From Brachynemurus nebulosus (lineage: Eukaryota; Arthropoda; Insecta; Neuroptera; Myrmeleontidae), in contig JAPWDM010000001.1 of NCBI GenBank assembly GCA_035578155.1, positions 159,933,498-159,997,497 of the forward strand: 64,000 nucleotides of DNA, given 5' to 3'. Shown piece after piece: positions 12,623-26,260 of the stretch. Below the pieces are notes generated by a model. That model saw only the letters and a program-made list of their open reading frames with translations, did no database searches and was not told the DNA's origin. Position 1 is the first letter of the stretch; every line of letters begins with the position of its first letter. The translations under genes and the position numbers were made by a program.

Positions 12623-12781
12623 GTAAATAATAAACAAATATTTTACTTTGCAAAATACCACTTTTATTTTTACATATTGTCACAGTTTCAAAAATAAAAG
12701 TGGTATTTTGCAAAGTAAAATATTTGTTTATTATTTACAAATATGGAATACCATAAAGTAACGCTCAAATCTATTAATATT
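12623..12781 (+). mobile_element. hairpin element H, copy 1, 12-bp TSD
   Basis: 159 bp starting GTAAATAATAAAC and ending CTATTAATATT, flanked on both sides by ATAAATGACTTT (12611-12622 and 12782-12793). The 5' part is a near-perfect hairpin: about 50 bp (12623-12673) against 12690-12742, with core GGTATTTTGCAAAGTAAAAT. The 3' tail (12744-12781) is unpaired. The overall ends are therefore not inverted repeats, unlike ordinary MITEs. A second full copy is at 46575-46770 and a fragment near 19698. Confidence 0.75.
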
Positions 12782-12793
12782 ATAAATGACTTT

Positions 12794-13754
12794 CTTATTT
12801 AAGGTGCTATGAGAGCCGCCAGCAAGTCTTAGTGTTGCGTTATCTACAGGCCACGAGTCCCGCTAGCAGATCTCATGTAACTTACAGTTTGTATGCAAAT
12901 ATCTTTTCACTGACACTGCGCTAATGCCTAACTATTTGTATAGTGACACAGGAAGAATGTACAAGTAAAATAGATCATAGCCTCAACCATGTTTTCCACG
13001 AAAGTGAATGGAAACCCTCTAGATCACAACAAAATAATGTCTTATGTTAAAATTGATGTATTTCATACGAAATCCTATCATGGCCTCTGGGTTATGTTCA
13101 CGAATACTGTGTGGTGGCACCCCATACATGTTACTTTGAGACACGCCGGCGGGTCTCATGGCATAGCAACAACAAATTATTGAGACCCATCGGCGTATCT
13201 CATGGCAGCCCACCTGTTAAACTACGTGAGGTTTGAAGTAGTCGGATTAAGGGGAGAATCGCCAAAAAAAAAGAAAAACAAATCAAAAATGGAGCTTTTT
13301 AATTATTTGTTTTACACAAATAAATATTTTATTAAAAAACTAAATAAACATTATTTCTACATGTCTTGAGACTAATTTTTTTTTTTTAAATTCAAATTTG
13401 AGCTGAGTATAAATGGCGTTGAAATCGACACTACGAGATTTTTTCACTTTGATGGTTCCGCGCTTTCTGAAATTCCCAGTGAATCAAAATCAAAAAATCA
13501 AGAATTTTTAAAAATTATATATATTATACAGTTATGGCACTAACTAGGATCTAAGAAAAAATTTAAAAAAAAAAAGTGAGAAATCCCATTTTGAAAAAAA
13601 ATTTTCAAATATCACCGTTTTTTTCGACTATAAACAGCCGCCTGTTTTGAAAATATATTACAGAACCAAAAGATCCTAGTTCCTGCCAAAATGACGGTAT
13701 TGAGGAATAATATGCACTTTGATTTATGCCGATACCTCAAATACTTTTTGAGAT
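12794..13754. other. no recognisable gene
   Basis: Mixed sequence, a little less AT-rich at 12810-12900 and 13130-13220. The latter has two related blocks around GAGACCCATCGGCG and GAGACACGCCGGCG in a local direct/inverted arrangement. Short overlapping frames on both strands here show no domain. Confidence 0.5.
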
Positions 13755-14476
13755 ATAGTACAAGATCCCGCAGCTGATTTCTGCAGGTATCTGTTTTTTT
13801 AATGAAACTTAATTTAAATGAATTCTTAATGGTAATGTAATATATTGTTCCCGGGTTGCCAGCTCTCAATCGGCCGCAACCTCTAGGTTGCCAGGCATTA
13901 CCAGGTATATTGTTGTTAATAATTTGCGGTCATGTGTTTTTTGAGAAAATTAGATACTAAATTAAAGTTTTACTTTTTCTGAACACGATAATAGATGGTT
14001 GCCTGTGAAAAAATAGCCGCAAGTTATGGTTGCCATTACTTTTAATTAATTACTCTCTTATAACATCTCAGCTCCAACTATTAAAAAAAAATTATACATA
14101 TTGATTACATTGTACATTTCATTGCTTTTGATCAGTATGTATAAATTTTTTTTCAAAAATAGTTGCAGCTGAGACGTGATAAGAGAATTAATTAAAAGTA
14201 ATGGCAACCATAACTTGCGGCTATTTTTTCACAGGCAGCCATGTATTATGGTGTTAGGAAAAAATTAAACTTTAATTTAGTATCTAATTTTCTCAAAAAA
14301 CACGTGACCGCAAATTATTAACAACAATATACCTATTAACACAACTACAGATTGCGGCCGATTGAGAGCTGGCAACCCGGGAGCAATGTATTACATTACC
14401 ATTACGGATTCATTTAAATTAAGTTTCATTAAAAAAACAGATGCTTGCAGAATTCAGCGGCGGGATCTTAGACTAA
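13755..14476. repeat. 720-bp palindromic element
   Basis: Arms 13755-14085 and about 14120-14476 are inverted copies around a loop of about 35-40 bp. Landmarks are CCGCAAGTTATGGTTGCCAT, GAGAGCTGGCAACCCGGGA and TTAAGTTTCATTAAAAAAAC. Both arms contain a short frame beginning MRAGNPG on opposite strands. That is a mirror image produced by the palindrome, not evidence of a gene. Family unknown; no clear TSD. Confidence 0.65.
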
Positions 14477-14912
14477 TACATGCGGAACCAAGTCGAAAAA
14501 CATACTTTCGGGAAGAAAGCATTTTTTTTAAATTGAATTATAGTAAAGTGCGAGCACTAAAATGCCCATAACTTTTTGATGTTTAATTTCTATTAAATAA
14601 AATTTTAAGAGAATATTTCTAACACTTTAAAGGACATAATTATGAAGAAAAAAAATCGATTTATTTTTTTTTAGCGAATGTCTCTTTAACTCAAGTAGGA
14701 AGTGTTATACTTAGGAATGATGCTCTCATTTGGAATTAGTTAAACATTATAATTTCTAACACACTTTCTCCAGATTGGTTGATTAGAGGTTCAATACTTA
14801 ATTTCCAAAAATTTGCAAAAAAAAGAAAATAAACTTATTTTATTCAGCTTTTTTATAATGCGTATTTTTTCTTCTTTACTAGTAGAGGCAATAGTAGGAG
14901 AGAACTCCATTA

Positions 14913-15686
14913 TATATACGTACGTTGGTCGGGTAAAGGGATGGCTTCAAGATACCGCGTGAAATGATCCTGAATAGTTAGAATATACTGATTCCCACGC
15001 AGAGTTCTAGTTAGTGGTCCGACTATGTCCATCGATATCCTCTCGAATGGTTCTGAGAGTTCTGGTAACCTTTGTAGTGAGGCTGATTTTCGATTAGGTG
15101 GTGTTTTCCTTTGATTACACGATCCACAACTCTCGATATATCGCTGGACATCACTTCGCATGCTTGTCCAGTATAGTTTGGTTTTGATGAGCCCTAGAGT
15201 TTTGGCTTGACCCGCGTAACAACAAAATGGCGCGTCGTGGTAATCCCTGATAACCCTGTTTACCATTGTCTTTGGAATTACCAGTCGATCATGACGTTCC
15301 GAGGGGGTTCTTGCTTTATACAAGATACCATCGTTGTCGAGGAAGAACTCGTTATAATCCGGGTTTGTTTCTATCTTCCGGAAAATTGGCCTTAAGCTGG
15401 AGTCCCGTTCTTGTTCTGCCTTAATCCAATCCCTCTCCCAGTATCGTTCGTATACATCCTCATCCGTGGCTTCGACGTAATTCACTGGAATCCGTGAAAG
15501 TGCGTCGACATTCCCATTATTCTTCCCGGGTCGGTGCTGTACCTCGAAGTCGTATTCGCCTAGCATCGCCCATCGAGCTAACCTTGAACTGGGGTCCTTA
15601 ATGCTCGGTAACCATTATAACGGCCGATGATCTGTTATAACTATAAATTTCCTCCTGTATAGATAGCATCGATAATGTTTAATGGC
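14913..15686 (-). pseudogene. pol 3' part: end of RNase H plus N-terminal integrase
   Basis: This continues the pol frame past a TGA at 15687-15689. A second stop (TAA, 15615-15617) follows 23 codons later, where the RNase H D-H-R-P-L motif is recognisable. From 15566 the frame runs 218 codons. It contains the VDALSR linker and an HHCC zinc domain with H110, C147 and C150 intact but Tyr at about 117, where the second His is expected. Next comes the first catalytic Asp of the integrase core (D180, in MDIVGPL). Integrase homology ends after LPDQ (about residue 214), before the second catalytic Asp and the Glu. It cannot make a working integrase. Confidence 0.85.
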
Positions 15687-17899
15687 TCAAACGACGCCTA
15701 AGCATTCCCGTTTCGTCGCAGAATAATTCCTTTCGGCCTTATTGAGTTGGCGGCTTGCGTATGCTATTGGCCTTTCCAACCCTTTTTCATCTCGCTGTGC
15801 CAATATGGCTCCCAAGGCTGATCCTGATGCATCCGTAGTCAAATAGAACAATTTCGAGAAGTCCGGATATTTTAGTACGGGGTCGGTGCATAATGCTTCC
15901 CTAAGGGCTTGGAAAGCTTCCTCGGTCTCCTTGGTCCATTTGAACGCGACGTCTTTCTTGGTTAGTTCCGTCAATGGTTTAGCAATTTGTGAGAATTTTG
16001 GAATGAACCTTCGGTAAAAGCCTGCGAGTCCTATGAATGCCCTTACTCCTTTAACATCCTTCGGTCGAGGATAGTTCCTCACTGCCTCCGTTTTGGTCGG
16101 ATCTGGGCGTATTCCTGTATTCGCGATTATATGCCCGAGATATTTAGTCTCGGTGTGTAAGAATGCACATTTCTGGGGTTTTAGTTTTAGGTTTGCTTTT
16201 CGTACGCAGTCGAAGACTTCTCGTACGCGTCCCAGGTGCTCTTCTATCCCATTTTCGTTAAATATAATTATGTCGTCCAAATACGCGAAATATTTTATTC
16301 CCTTGATTTCAGATAGAATGGTATCCATAAGTCGTTGCAAGATGCTAGGGGGGTTAACAAGGCCAAAGGCCATTCTTTGGCAGTGATAATGCCCATCAGG
16401 CGTCGAGAACCCTATCTTCTCCTGATCCGCTTTATCGATTCCAATTTGCCAGTATCCGGATGCGAGATCGAGTGTAGAGAATAGATTTGCGTTTCCTAAC
16501 ATGTCGATTGTGTCTTGTATGTTTGGCAAGGGGTAGAAGTCCCTTTCGGTCACCTGATTTAGTCCTCGGAAATCTATACAGACTCTGACCTTTTGTTCTC
16601 CATTGGATGCCTTCTTAGGAACCATTACCACCGGTGCAGACCACGGTGAAGTGGAATGTGTTATGATTCCGTCCTTTAACATATCCGCTATATTTTCCTC
16701 TAATACTTCGCGTTGAGCCTGAGGAACAGGGTATGGTGCCTTGGCGATGGGGTTGACATTTTCCGTGATGATCCGATGTTTGACGCCTTTCGCATCTCCT
16801 AATTTATCTCCTTCCAGCAGGAATATATCACGATATTCGGTTAGTAAGTTGAGTAGTTTTTCCTTGTCACTACCACTTAAGTGACCCATATTTACATATT
16901 TTGCCAAACGAGCCCTCTTTGACTGAAAATCTTTAGTATCCATACTATGAATAGTATAACAGGATTTTCCGCTATTTATTTGATTTCTGTCGGTCTTCTT
17001 TTTATTCCGTTTTCCCTTAGTTTTCCTGTGTTTACCAGTAGGTTTCCGATGTGATCCTTTGTTATGATTTTCCTGAATTTTCCCATTTAATTTTTCAGTG
17101 AATTCACCTTTAAATGTTTTTTCCAATTTTCCATTGAATTCACCCTTGAATTCTTCTATAAGTTTCCCTTTTAATTTCCCTTTAGTTCGCCCGTGTGTCC
17201 GTTGCATGGATCCTTTTGTTGCAGCATTTTCCGTCAACGGGTTTATAATCCCGGTATTTTCCTCTTGGGGCAATAATTCCGCATGACCTATGACCGTCTT
17301 GGAGGGTACCTTTAATTCCTCCTCCGTGACGTTGATGAGGTTCACCCGAACCTCCCTTATGGAGCTAACGTTGTCGACCACGCTAGCTGCCCGTATACCA
17401 TGTATGCGTATTTCCGAGGGTTCAACCAGAACTGGTCCACCATCGAGGTCCACATGAGCTACACCAATAGCTTCGGATCGCCGTTCGATCGACGATCCAT
17501 TTCGTCTGTCGTGTTGACCCCTTTCCTTTGTACTTTCTTTTGTTACGACCGACAGCGTTCCAACTGGAGTCCCCAAATCCATTGGAACAGTAATCCCGTT
17601 CAACGTAATAGTATTGTTCCGATAGTTTAAGATGGCGTCGTTAGTTACCAGAAAGTCCCTATCTAATAGTCCCGCGGCGTCGATTGGCAGAGATTCACAG
17701 ATTAACGGGGTGCATGTGAATTCTTGTTCCCCGATTTTAAATGTTATTTTTCTGTATCCTTCGTGTGGTATCATATTTCCCGTAATTCCAATAATAGTTG
17801 GACTATCCCCTTGATCCCTTTTCAGACGATGTTTGCCGAGTACGTCCTTTTTGACGAGTGAAACGGCGCTTCCCGTGTCTATGATTAATTCTTGTTAAC
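15687..17899 (-). pseudogene. pol: retropepsin, reverse transcriptase, RNase H
   Basis: The open frame runs from just after a TAA at about 17897 to the TGA at 15687-15689. The protease active site DTGSAVSL is encoded at about 17857-17882, upstream of the first Met (17774). Counting from that Met: protease remainder to about residue 70; a Lys/Gly-rich linker with repeated GKL and KGEF units, 197-262; RT with catalytic Asp 436 (TLDLASGYW) and YLDD at 498-501; connection domain; RNase H with D648 (TTDAS) and E690 (KREC). The RT catalytic motifs look intact. The stops at both ends and the missing integrase make this a pseudogene. Pol probably followed gag by frameshift. Confidence 0.9.
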
Positions 17900-18098
17900 G
17901 CCCCTTGATGCAGACAGAGATGGTATTGGGGATGTCCTTTCCAGAAGAGGTGTGTGAGATAATGATCGGTTGTTTCCCTCGGGGCTCACGCCCTCGTGTC
18001 CCCCCCCCCCTAAAAAATTTTGACCCCGAATCCCTGCTTTAGGTCCCTTTGTTGTATTTTTTCTGCATTCATATCCCATATGTCCTGGTCTATGGCGG

Positions 18099-18947
18099 TT
18101 ACGGCCATATTTCGGATCTACATTGATACGTGTGGTGGCCCTGTCTATAACAGTTCAAACAGGTTCCTGTTTCCCGAGTATCCGTTGTGTTCTGTGGGCG
18201 TTGGCTATGATAACTTTTATTTTGTCCTCGACCGTGGTTCCTTCTTCTCCCTGTATTCTGCTGTCCGTGGCTTCTCCTATCCTCGTTGATAAAGGTGCCC
18301 AAAACTTGTCGATCCCCATTTATTATGGTTTGATTGATCTCCGCTAATTCCGCAGCTTTGTCTATAGTTAGGTCCGGTTCTCGTACGAGGTATATACCAA
18401 TTACACGCAGGAGTTCCCGTTTTAGGTTCTGCCTAAATTGTGCTAACACCAATTCCTTATTTTTTCTTTCGATACCCGGAATTTCGTCAGGACGAGCATT
18501 CTGAAGGTCTTCTTCGAGGCACTCTTGAGCGAGTTTTAGCCGTGTGACATACTGGCTGACTGGTTCCGTAGTTTTTTGAACTGTTTGGGCTAACCGATAC
18601 TGTGCTGCCCCTGGTATGCGTCTTGGTGAAAATCGTGCGATGAATTTAGTTTTAAGTTCCCTGTAAGTTATACTGGGTGACTGTAGGGCTGCTTCGCTTT
18701 TGTAATATCTATAGGCTTCCGTTACTAATTTACATTTGACTATAGCTAGTAACTGACTACCCGTTAGTTGTTCTAATTCAGCTCTATCTTCTAATCGTTC
18801 AAACCATTCTTTAACATTAACGTCGCCCTTCCCTGAGAAGTTGTCAATAGTGTTTATAATAGAGGTCAAACTAACCCGAGGCACCTCTATTATAAACACA
18901 AACTAACCCGAGACAGTAACGACCGGATTATTTTCTTGTGTTGCCAT
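18099..18947 (-). pseudogene. gag with CCHC zinc knuckle, stop at codon 15
   Basis: The likely original start is the ATG at 18945-18947, giving MATQENNPVVTVSG and then a TAG. After the stop the same frame is open for 266 codons (18899-18099). It covers a Ty3-type capsid region and an Arg/Gly/Gln-rich stretch (about 207-235). A full CX2CX4HX4C knuckle uses C247, C250, H255 and C260. A second knuckle-like segment lies just downstream in another frame (GHMGYEC) with its first two Cys changed, so a shift and decay mark the gag-pol junction. The stop comes from a small templated insertion (see findings). Confidence 0.85.
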
Positions 18948-18960
18948 TATAATATCTTAA

Positions 18961-20689
18961 ATTTCTCTATGTTTATTTTATAAATATTTCCTTGTATTTT
19001 TAAATTTGATACGTAGTTAATCGTTTTCTAAATGTTGTTAATTGTTAAGATGATAAAAATGTAATATGATACCTCTATATGTTTTTAATATAAATGTACA
19101 TAATTACGTGAATTCATATACTATGTATTTTATGTGCACTTGACACTGAAGGAATATTTCCTGATGCAGCAAAAAGAAAAAAGAAAAAAATGTATAATGA
19201 ATTAGTCTTGAATAAAATTATATCTATACCCATACGTAGTTATTCCCAAATAATTTTAATATAATTCCCTTTTCCTTGATTACGTCCTACCACTTAACCA
19301 TCATCGCACCGCAGCTACCACTCTTACGAAGGGAGGCCTAATTGCTGGAAACCTAGTAGCGATGCCTTGAACCCCGAGCGGATGGGTTCGCAGTCCTAGT
19401 TCTGAATGAACCGTGATGGCCGTGGCGGGTGGTGAGGAAATAAACAATTAAAACAATGAAGGATTAAAAAATAATAACATATTAGTAATTTATTAAATTA
19501 AAAGTGATGGTTGGTGATAATATAGGTAACTTACTAATCTACGTGATAATATAGCTAACTTACTAAAATACGAATCAGCGTTTGTCAATACGATGTGTTT
19601 ATGTTTATCATAAAATATGTGCTTCGCTATTATTTATTATTAATACAATAATAAACAAAACACTTTACTATAACAATAATCAAAACACCGGTTCGCAACA
19701 ATAATTAATAGACTTGAGCGTTACTTTATGGTATTCCATATTTATTTATAATTTATAATTTACATCTTTCATATTTCAATAAAACTGTTTTCCAGAAAAA
19801 AATATAGTTTATCTTTGTTATGGATAAGATAGTTTAAAAAATAAATATATACTATTTTTAAGGGAATAAATACATTTGAAATAAAAAAATGAAATTTTTT
19901 CCAAAAAATATTTATCTTAAAAATATATTATTAAATTTTCGTATTGATATCCAAAGTCTTTCATCCTTCAAAGTCCTTCAAAGAATCAGATTTTGTCCTA
20001 AAATGTACAATATTTGATTTCACATAGAGAAGCTATCTACTTCTGTTACAACCGGAAGCAACTGTTACTTTTGCTTTATTTTAAATCCTAAGAAAAACAA
20101 ATTTTCATATAGATACTTACCAAAAAGTTTATGCCCATACTCTGCGCTGTTGTAGGTAGATAATAACCAACTCTGCCTAAATAATATAACGACTTTAATA
20201 ATCTTTTGTCAGCATGCCCATTATCCAGTTCCATTAATTTGTTAATTATTAATTAATTAAAGTCATTTTGAAGCGCAACTCATGATATACATTATTTATT
20301 TTTTAATAAACATAATATAACAAGTTTAACAAATTATTCACATTATATTAATAGAATGTTATGTGGAATAATAATTTCATATTATAATTTTTTTTTATTA
20401 AAAAGATAGCAATACACTTTTTACTCTTTTTAAATAATAAAATTCACATATACGTAAAAAGAGTAAGGCATATGATTTTATTTCAATTTTGGTATTACTT
20501 ACACCGAATCAAAAGTGTAATAATAATAAATATCCTCAGTGTTGACCATAATCGAATAAATTTCTTATTCGATTATTTAATGGATTGATATTTTTAGTAA
20601 TCTAATTCTCTTATGATTAAATTACATATTCGTGATTGGTTAAACTTTTCAGTTCTAACTACAATAATTTCTTTTAATCGACAAAATAT
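18961..20689. other. retrotransposon 5' leader or LTR remnant, then AT-rich DNA
   Basis: Upstream of gag (minus strand), 18961-19280 is AT-rich. About 19290-19440 is distinctly GC-richer and could be leader or 5' LTR, but I found no second LTR, TG...CA pair or primer-binding site to prove it. Beyond 19440 the sequence is AT-rich and unannotated, apart from a fragment of hairpin element H near 19698. Confidence 0.35.
19698..19757 (-). repeat. fragment of hairpin element H
   Basis: Minus-strand match to the 3' tail of the elements at 12623 and 46575, including ATGGAATACCATAAAGTAAC and the CTATTAAT end. The hairpin half is missing or unrecognisable and no TSD is seen. Confidence 0.6.
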
Positions 20690-21367
20690 TCAAAAAGCGC
20701 CAAAAATCGTGGCAGTAAGGGTTAAAAGCTGAAACCTTCAAAAAGCACAGCCTGGATACTAACTTAACCCATACACAAAATTTTATCCTTCTAGGTTTAT
20801 TTTGGGAGACCTTGACAGACCCACTAAAAACCCGAAAAATCATGAAATTTGATATAAAAATGGTGGAGGGAAGGTTAGAAATTGAGACCCCCAGAAGGCA
20901 CACCCTTGACACTAATTCAATCCTGTTGACGTGACACAAACATCAAAGACGTCGAAAAGTTTGAAATTGTAGCGTAAAAGTGGTGGGGATTTGCGTTACA
21001 CAATAAAACCACCAAAAAGCACACCCTAGGTACGAATTCTATCAACATACAATATTTCATCCTTCTCCTAGGTTAATTCTAGGGGGCTCTGGGCGTATCA
21101 GATCCTCCCAAAACACTTTTTCCCCCTCTACTCCCTCCAAATCGCCCTAGTAAGCTGAATTTTGAATATGTTGTAGATAATTGACCAAAATATATTGTCG
21201 AATTGGTTTGGAGAAATTGTATCGTTTAGTGCCCCCCACTACCTCCTTAAACGTTAGTTTTTACCCCACTTTTATAGTATTGTTGTGCATCCGAAAAAAC
21301 CCCACTTACCTTTCAGCTCATTCTGTCCCTGAAGGGCCCTACACATATAAAAAAAGCGGGAATTATA
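20690..21367 (+). repeat. tandem-unit repeat element, copy 1
   Basis: About four degenerate units of roughly 150 bp. Each has the order AAACC(C)CCAAAAGGCACA, CTTGATACTAA, CCCTCTAGGTTTATT and GTAAAAATGGTGGGG. The distal part (about 21165-21367) matches 42430-42665: TTGTAGATAATTGACC and AGTATTGTTGTGCATC. The second copy is 41770-42815, in the same orientation. Noncoding. Confidence 0.65.
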
Positions 21368-21947
21368 TATAGAGTGTTAGTGAATAAGTGTGAAAAATTC
21401 TAACAGGTGATTGCTGAGGTTCTTTTATGTAAAATGGTTCATATAAACCCAGGTCCGAAAACGCTTAGTTTCCAAGATACAGAGTATATGGGCTACTAGA
21501 TAGCCCATACCGGTTTTGTGGTAGGAACAGTAACTGGAAATTATTTTTTATCTTGGAAACGGCTACATGAGCGGCAAAATACTAAGAGGTCATTTTTGTC
21601 AACAATTTATGGGACATTTGAATAAACATTTTCAAATTGGAAAAAATCATTGGCGTGCCCTGTTTTTCTTCAAAAATATGTCATCACATGGCCATACGGA
21701 TGCCACTGGTTTGAGTGGAAATATTCTGCCTACTTCAGAATATGGATATTTATCATGTCATAGCATGCTCCAAAGTTTGTGTCAATATCTCAAAACGTTT
21801 TTGAAATACTATTTAAAAAAATATTAAAAAATACGCGAAACTAAACACCCTGTATCTTGGAAACTAAGCGTTTTCGGACCTGGGTTTATATGAACTTTCT
21901 TACATAAAGGAACCTCAGCAATCACCTGTTAAAATCTTTCGCACTTC

Positions 21948-21953
<6 letters not shown>
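21368..21953. mobile_element. element with about 115-bp terminal inverted repeats
   Basis: Left arm 21368-21484 and right arm 21848-21953 match closely in inverted orientation. Landmarks are AACAGGTGATTGCTGAGGTT and CCGAAAACGCTTAGTTTCCA. It sits between the tandem-unit repeat and a (TA)n array and appears to have inserted at the junction of the two. A short open frame in the loop (21567-21827) shows no domain. Confidence 0.6.

Positions 21954-22026
<73 letters not shown>
21952..22026. repeat. (TA)n microsatellite
   Basis: About 75 bp of pure TA directly after the inverted-repeat element ending near 21953. By comparison with the related copy at 42663, this array probably belongs to the tandem-unit repeat split by that insertion. 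Confidence 0.95.
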
Positions 22027-22027
<1 letters not shown>

Positions 22028-22029
<2 letters not shown>

Positions 22030-22888
22030 GCTTCGAGAGCAAGAACGGACTAACTGCAAATTACTCATATCGAGATAACGTCAGTTAAACTTATGCAAAA
22101 AAAAATTTTTGTTGTTCTTAATCTTAATAAAATTATGGACGTTTACTTATGTATTATATTTTAAATACAATGTCAAATGCATGTATGGGTAAAATTCGAA
22201 GGTCTAGCATCTTTTTGCTATTTTTTTTTTGTCACTTAGACCATTTTTACACTCGTGGTTAATAAGAAATTAGTAAAGATGTATTAGTTAGGTCATGTTG
22301 TTTTCAAAGATTTTCTTCTTTAAATTGGGGAAAAAAATGTGCTGTGGGAAAAAATGTATATTTTTATCCAACAAAAGAAATACAATTTTAAAATTGTATA
22401 AACAGAATAAAAAAAAGCGTTTGAATAATAAAAAAAATTAAGTTTATAGATTCAATCATCATCAGTTTTATTAGTTTCATCTATAATATCATTTGTATTT
22501 GTGAAAATTTAAACGTCTGATGCATGAATATGGCAAACTTATAAGTGTTTCAAGATTTTGATTTCGGAACCAAAAAAGTGTATAATTTTATTCATAATTT
22601 AAAATTAAAGTTCGAAAATTCCTTAAAATGTTTGTAGAAAAAATTATAATTTCTTGTTAAGTAGGTACTGTTGTAAGTTTGAAAAAGCAGGATTTTAGAT
22701 AAACACAATCTAGATAACTAGTTGTTCCACTGTATTTATCTAAATGTCTTATGAAATATGACTTGGGCAACAAAAACTTGACTATCGGAAAATATTGACA
22801 ACTATCGATAGTTTTACGACTGACTATCGATAATTATAGATAGTTTCAATTATCGAGAGTCTCTCACCACTACTGCAGTTTAAGAAAA
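22028..22888. other. AT-rich DNA with a TATCGATA motif cluster
   Basis: No coding region is supported. Between 22785 and 22860 there are several ACTATCGATAG/TATCGATA-type sites. They end in GAGAGTCTCTCACCACTACTG, which resembles the end of a hAT-type element. TATCGATA is also the core DREF-binding motif in flies; here a transposon terminus is the simpler reading. Confidence 0.4.
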
Positions 22889-23337
22889 TTAAGCCGCTGC
22901 TACACGATGCTACGAACACCTTCCAACATTCGACGTTGGATGGTTCATAGCATCGTGTAGCAGTTGTTCGAACCTACGAGTGTCCAATGTCGAGCGTCAA
23001 ACGTTCGCATTTGGTCGTGTCCCGTTCGATGTCGGTATTCTTGGACCGAGTCAAAGGGATGCTTCAAACGTTTGAAGGTCAATGTTGGTTGCGTTCGTTG
23101 GTTGCGCACGACTCGTTCATGTGAAGAGAGACAACATCAGTGTATAACATTAGAGATAACATCAGACAGATAACAGCGTTGTCCACTGAGTACCAACACA
23201 TCATCATTCGTATTGGATCAAACATTCGATTCACCGTGTAGCAGATACATTCGTCGCATCAACTATCGAACTTAATTGCCTCAAACGTTCGATCGAATGT
23301 TGGAAGGAACGTTCGTAGCATCGTGTAGAACCCGCTT
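22889..23337. mobile_element. MITE with CTACACGATGCTACGAAC ends
   Basis: 449 bp. Terminal inverted repeats of roughly 45 bp share CTACACGATGCTACGAAC and CCTTCCAACATTCGA. A further subterminal copy of the motif (CATCGTGTAGCAG, about 22951-22964) gives internal symmetry. The interior is less AT-rich than the surroundings. Noncoding. Flanks are T/TA-rich but a TSD could not be fixed. Confidence 0.65.
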
Positions 23338-23550
23338 TACAATATTGTCAATGTGAAAAAATGACCTCGCCCGCCTATGTCATTTAGGCCGATTTTACAC
23401 TCAAATAAGATAAAAAGTGTATGATGCAAGGAAAAGTTTACATGCTGTCATCTCTAGATTCATATTAAAAACACATTTAGACAGTTTTTATTTCAATAAA
23501 ATTAGACCTTCATGTGTACTTAGGCCGAATATTTCAATTTTATAAAATTT

Positions 23551-23790
<240 letters not shown>

Positions 23791-24303
23791 ATAGGTACTC
23801 ATCATTGTTATCGTATGATAAACATTTTGATCCATTTGTATTTAGAGAATATAAAACAAATGACTACTTATAAAAATATTATTTTTTAATTTTTCTTTTT
23901 TCTTTTTTTTTTAAATCCATTCATACCTATATTCAATGGATTAATTCAAAAATTTCAATGAATAAATATAATAGGTTTGGAAAAAAATTGATTTATAAGC
24001 TTGTAGTTGATATATTTGTATACAAAAGGGATTTTTGTTTATTTCGCTTTGTCGAGGCAGGATACAAATATTTTATTTTAATTTTCAAATAAATCAGTAT
24101 TCAAATAATAACTTTTTGTTATAGGTACTGTAGATATATCAAAATTAATAAAAATTAATTAATAATATCTATATAAATTGTTAAATTGACCAAAAGTAAT
24201 TCAACGGCGTTGTATAAATATCAAAAAATAACACTATTATGTTTTGTTTTGAAAATGAAATTATTGAATATTAAACCAATTACATATTTTACCTGTAAGC
24301 TAA

Positions 24304-26160
<1,857 letters not shown>

Positions 26161-26164
26161 AATC

Positions 26165-26250
26165 ATCATCTCACTCTCGCCTCTCGCCGTTCTTGTCGTA
26201 TAGACTGTATAAGTCTAATTTTTTCAAGGAAAAATTCGACTAATAACGTG
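26165..26250 (+). repeat. solo copy of the (TA)n-family tail
   Basis: Matches 23690-23790 and 42745-42815 (CTCTCGCC, GTATAGACTGTATAAGTC, AAAAATTCGACTAA) but has no adjoining TA array. Confidence 0.65.
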
Positions 26251-26260
26251 GATGACGTCT

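Larger units (their letters stand above)
14913..18960 (-). mobile_element. degenerate Ty3/Gypsy LTR retrotransposon, truncated in integrase
   Basis: Read on the minus strand the order is gag with a CCHC knuckle, retropepsin, reverse transcriptase, RNase H, and the start of integrase, which is the Ty3/Gypsy arrangement. Recognisable integrase sequence stops near 14925, so the rest of integrase and the 3' LTR are missing. No LTR pair is found. In-frame stops interrupt gag (once), the protease entry (once) and the RNase H/integrase stretch (twice). The clade was not assigned. The element is somewhat GC-richer than its surroundings. Confidence 0.9.

Noticed and set aside
13612..14571. Two related proteins (MRAGNPG...) on opposite strands
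   Set aside because: They are mirror images caused by the palindrome and have no domain or splice support.
21567..21827. 86-codon frame in the loop of an inverted-repeat element
   Set aside because: No recognisable domain; low-complexity C-terminus; consistent with chance.
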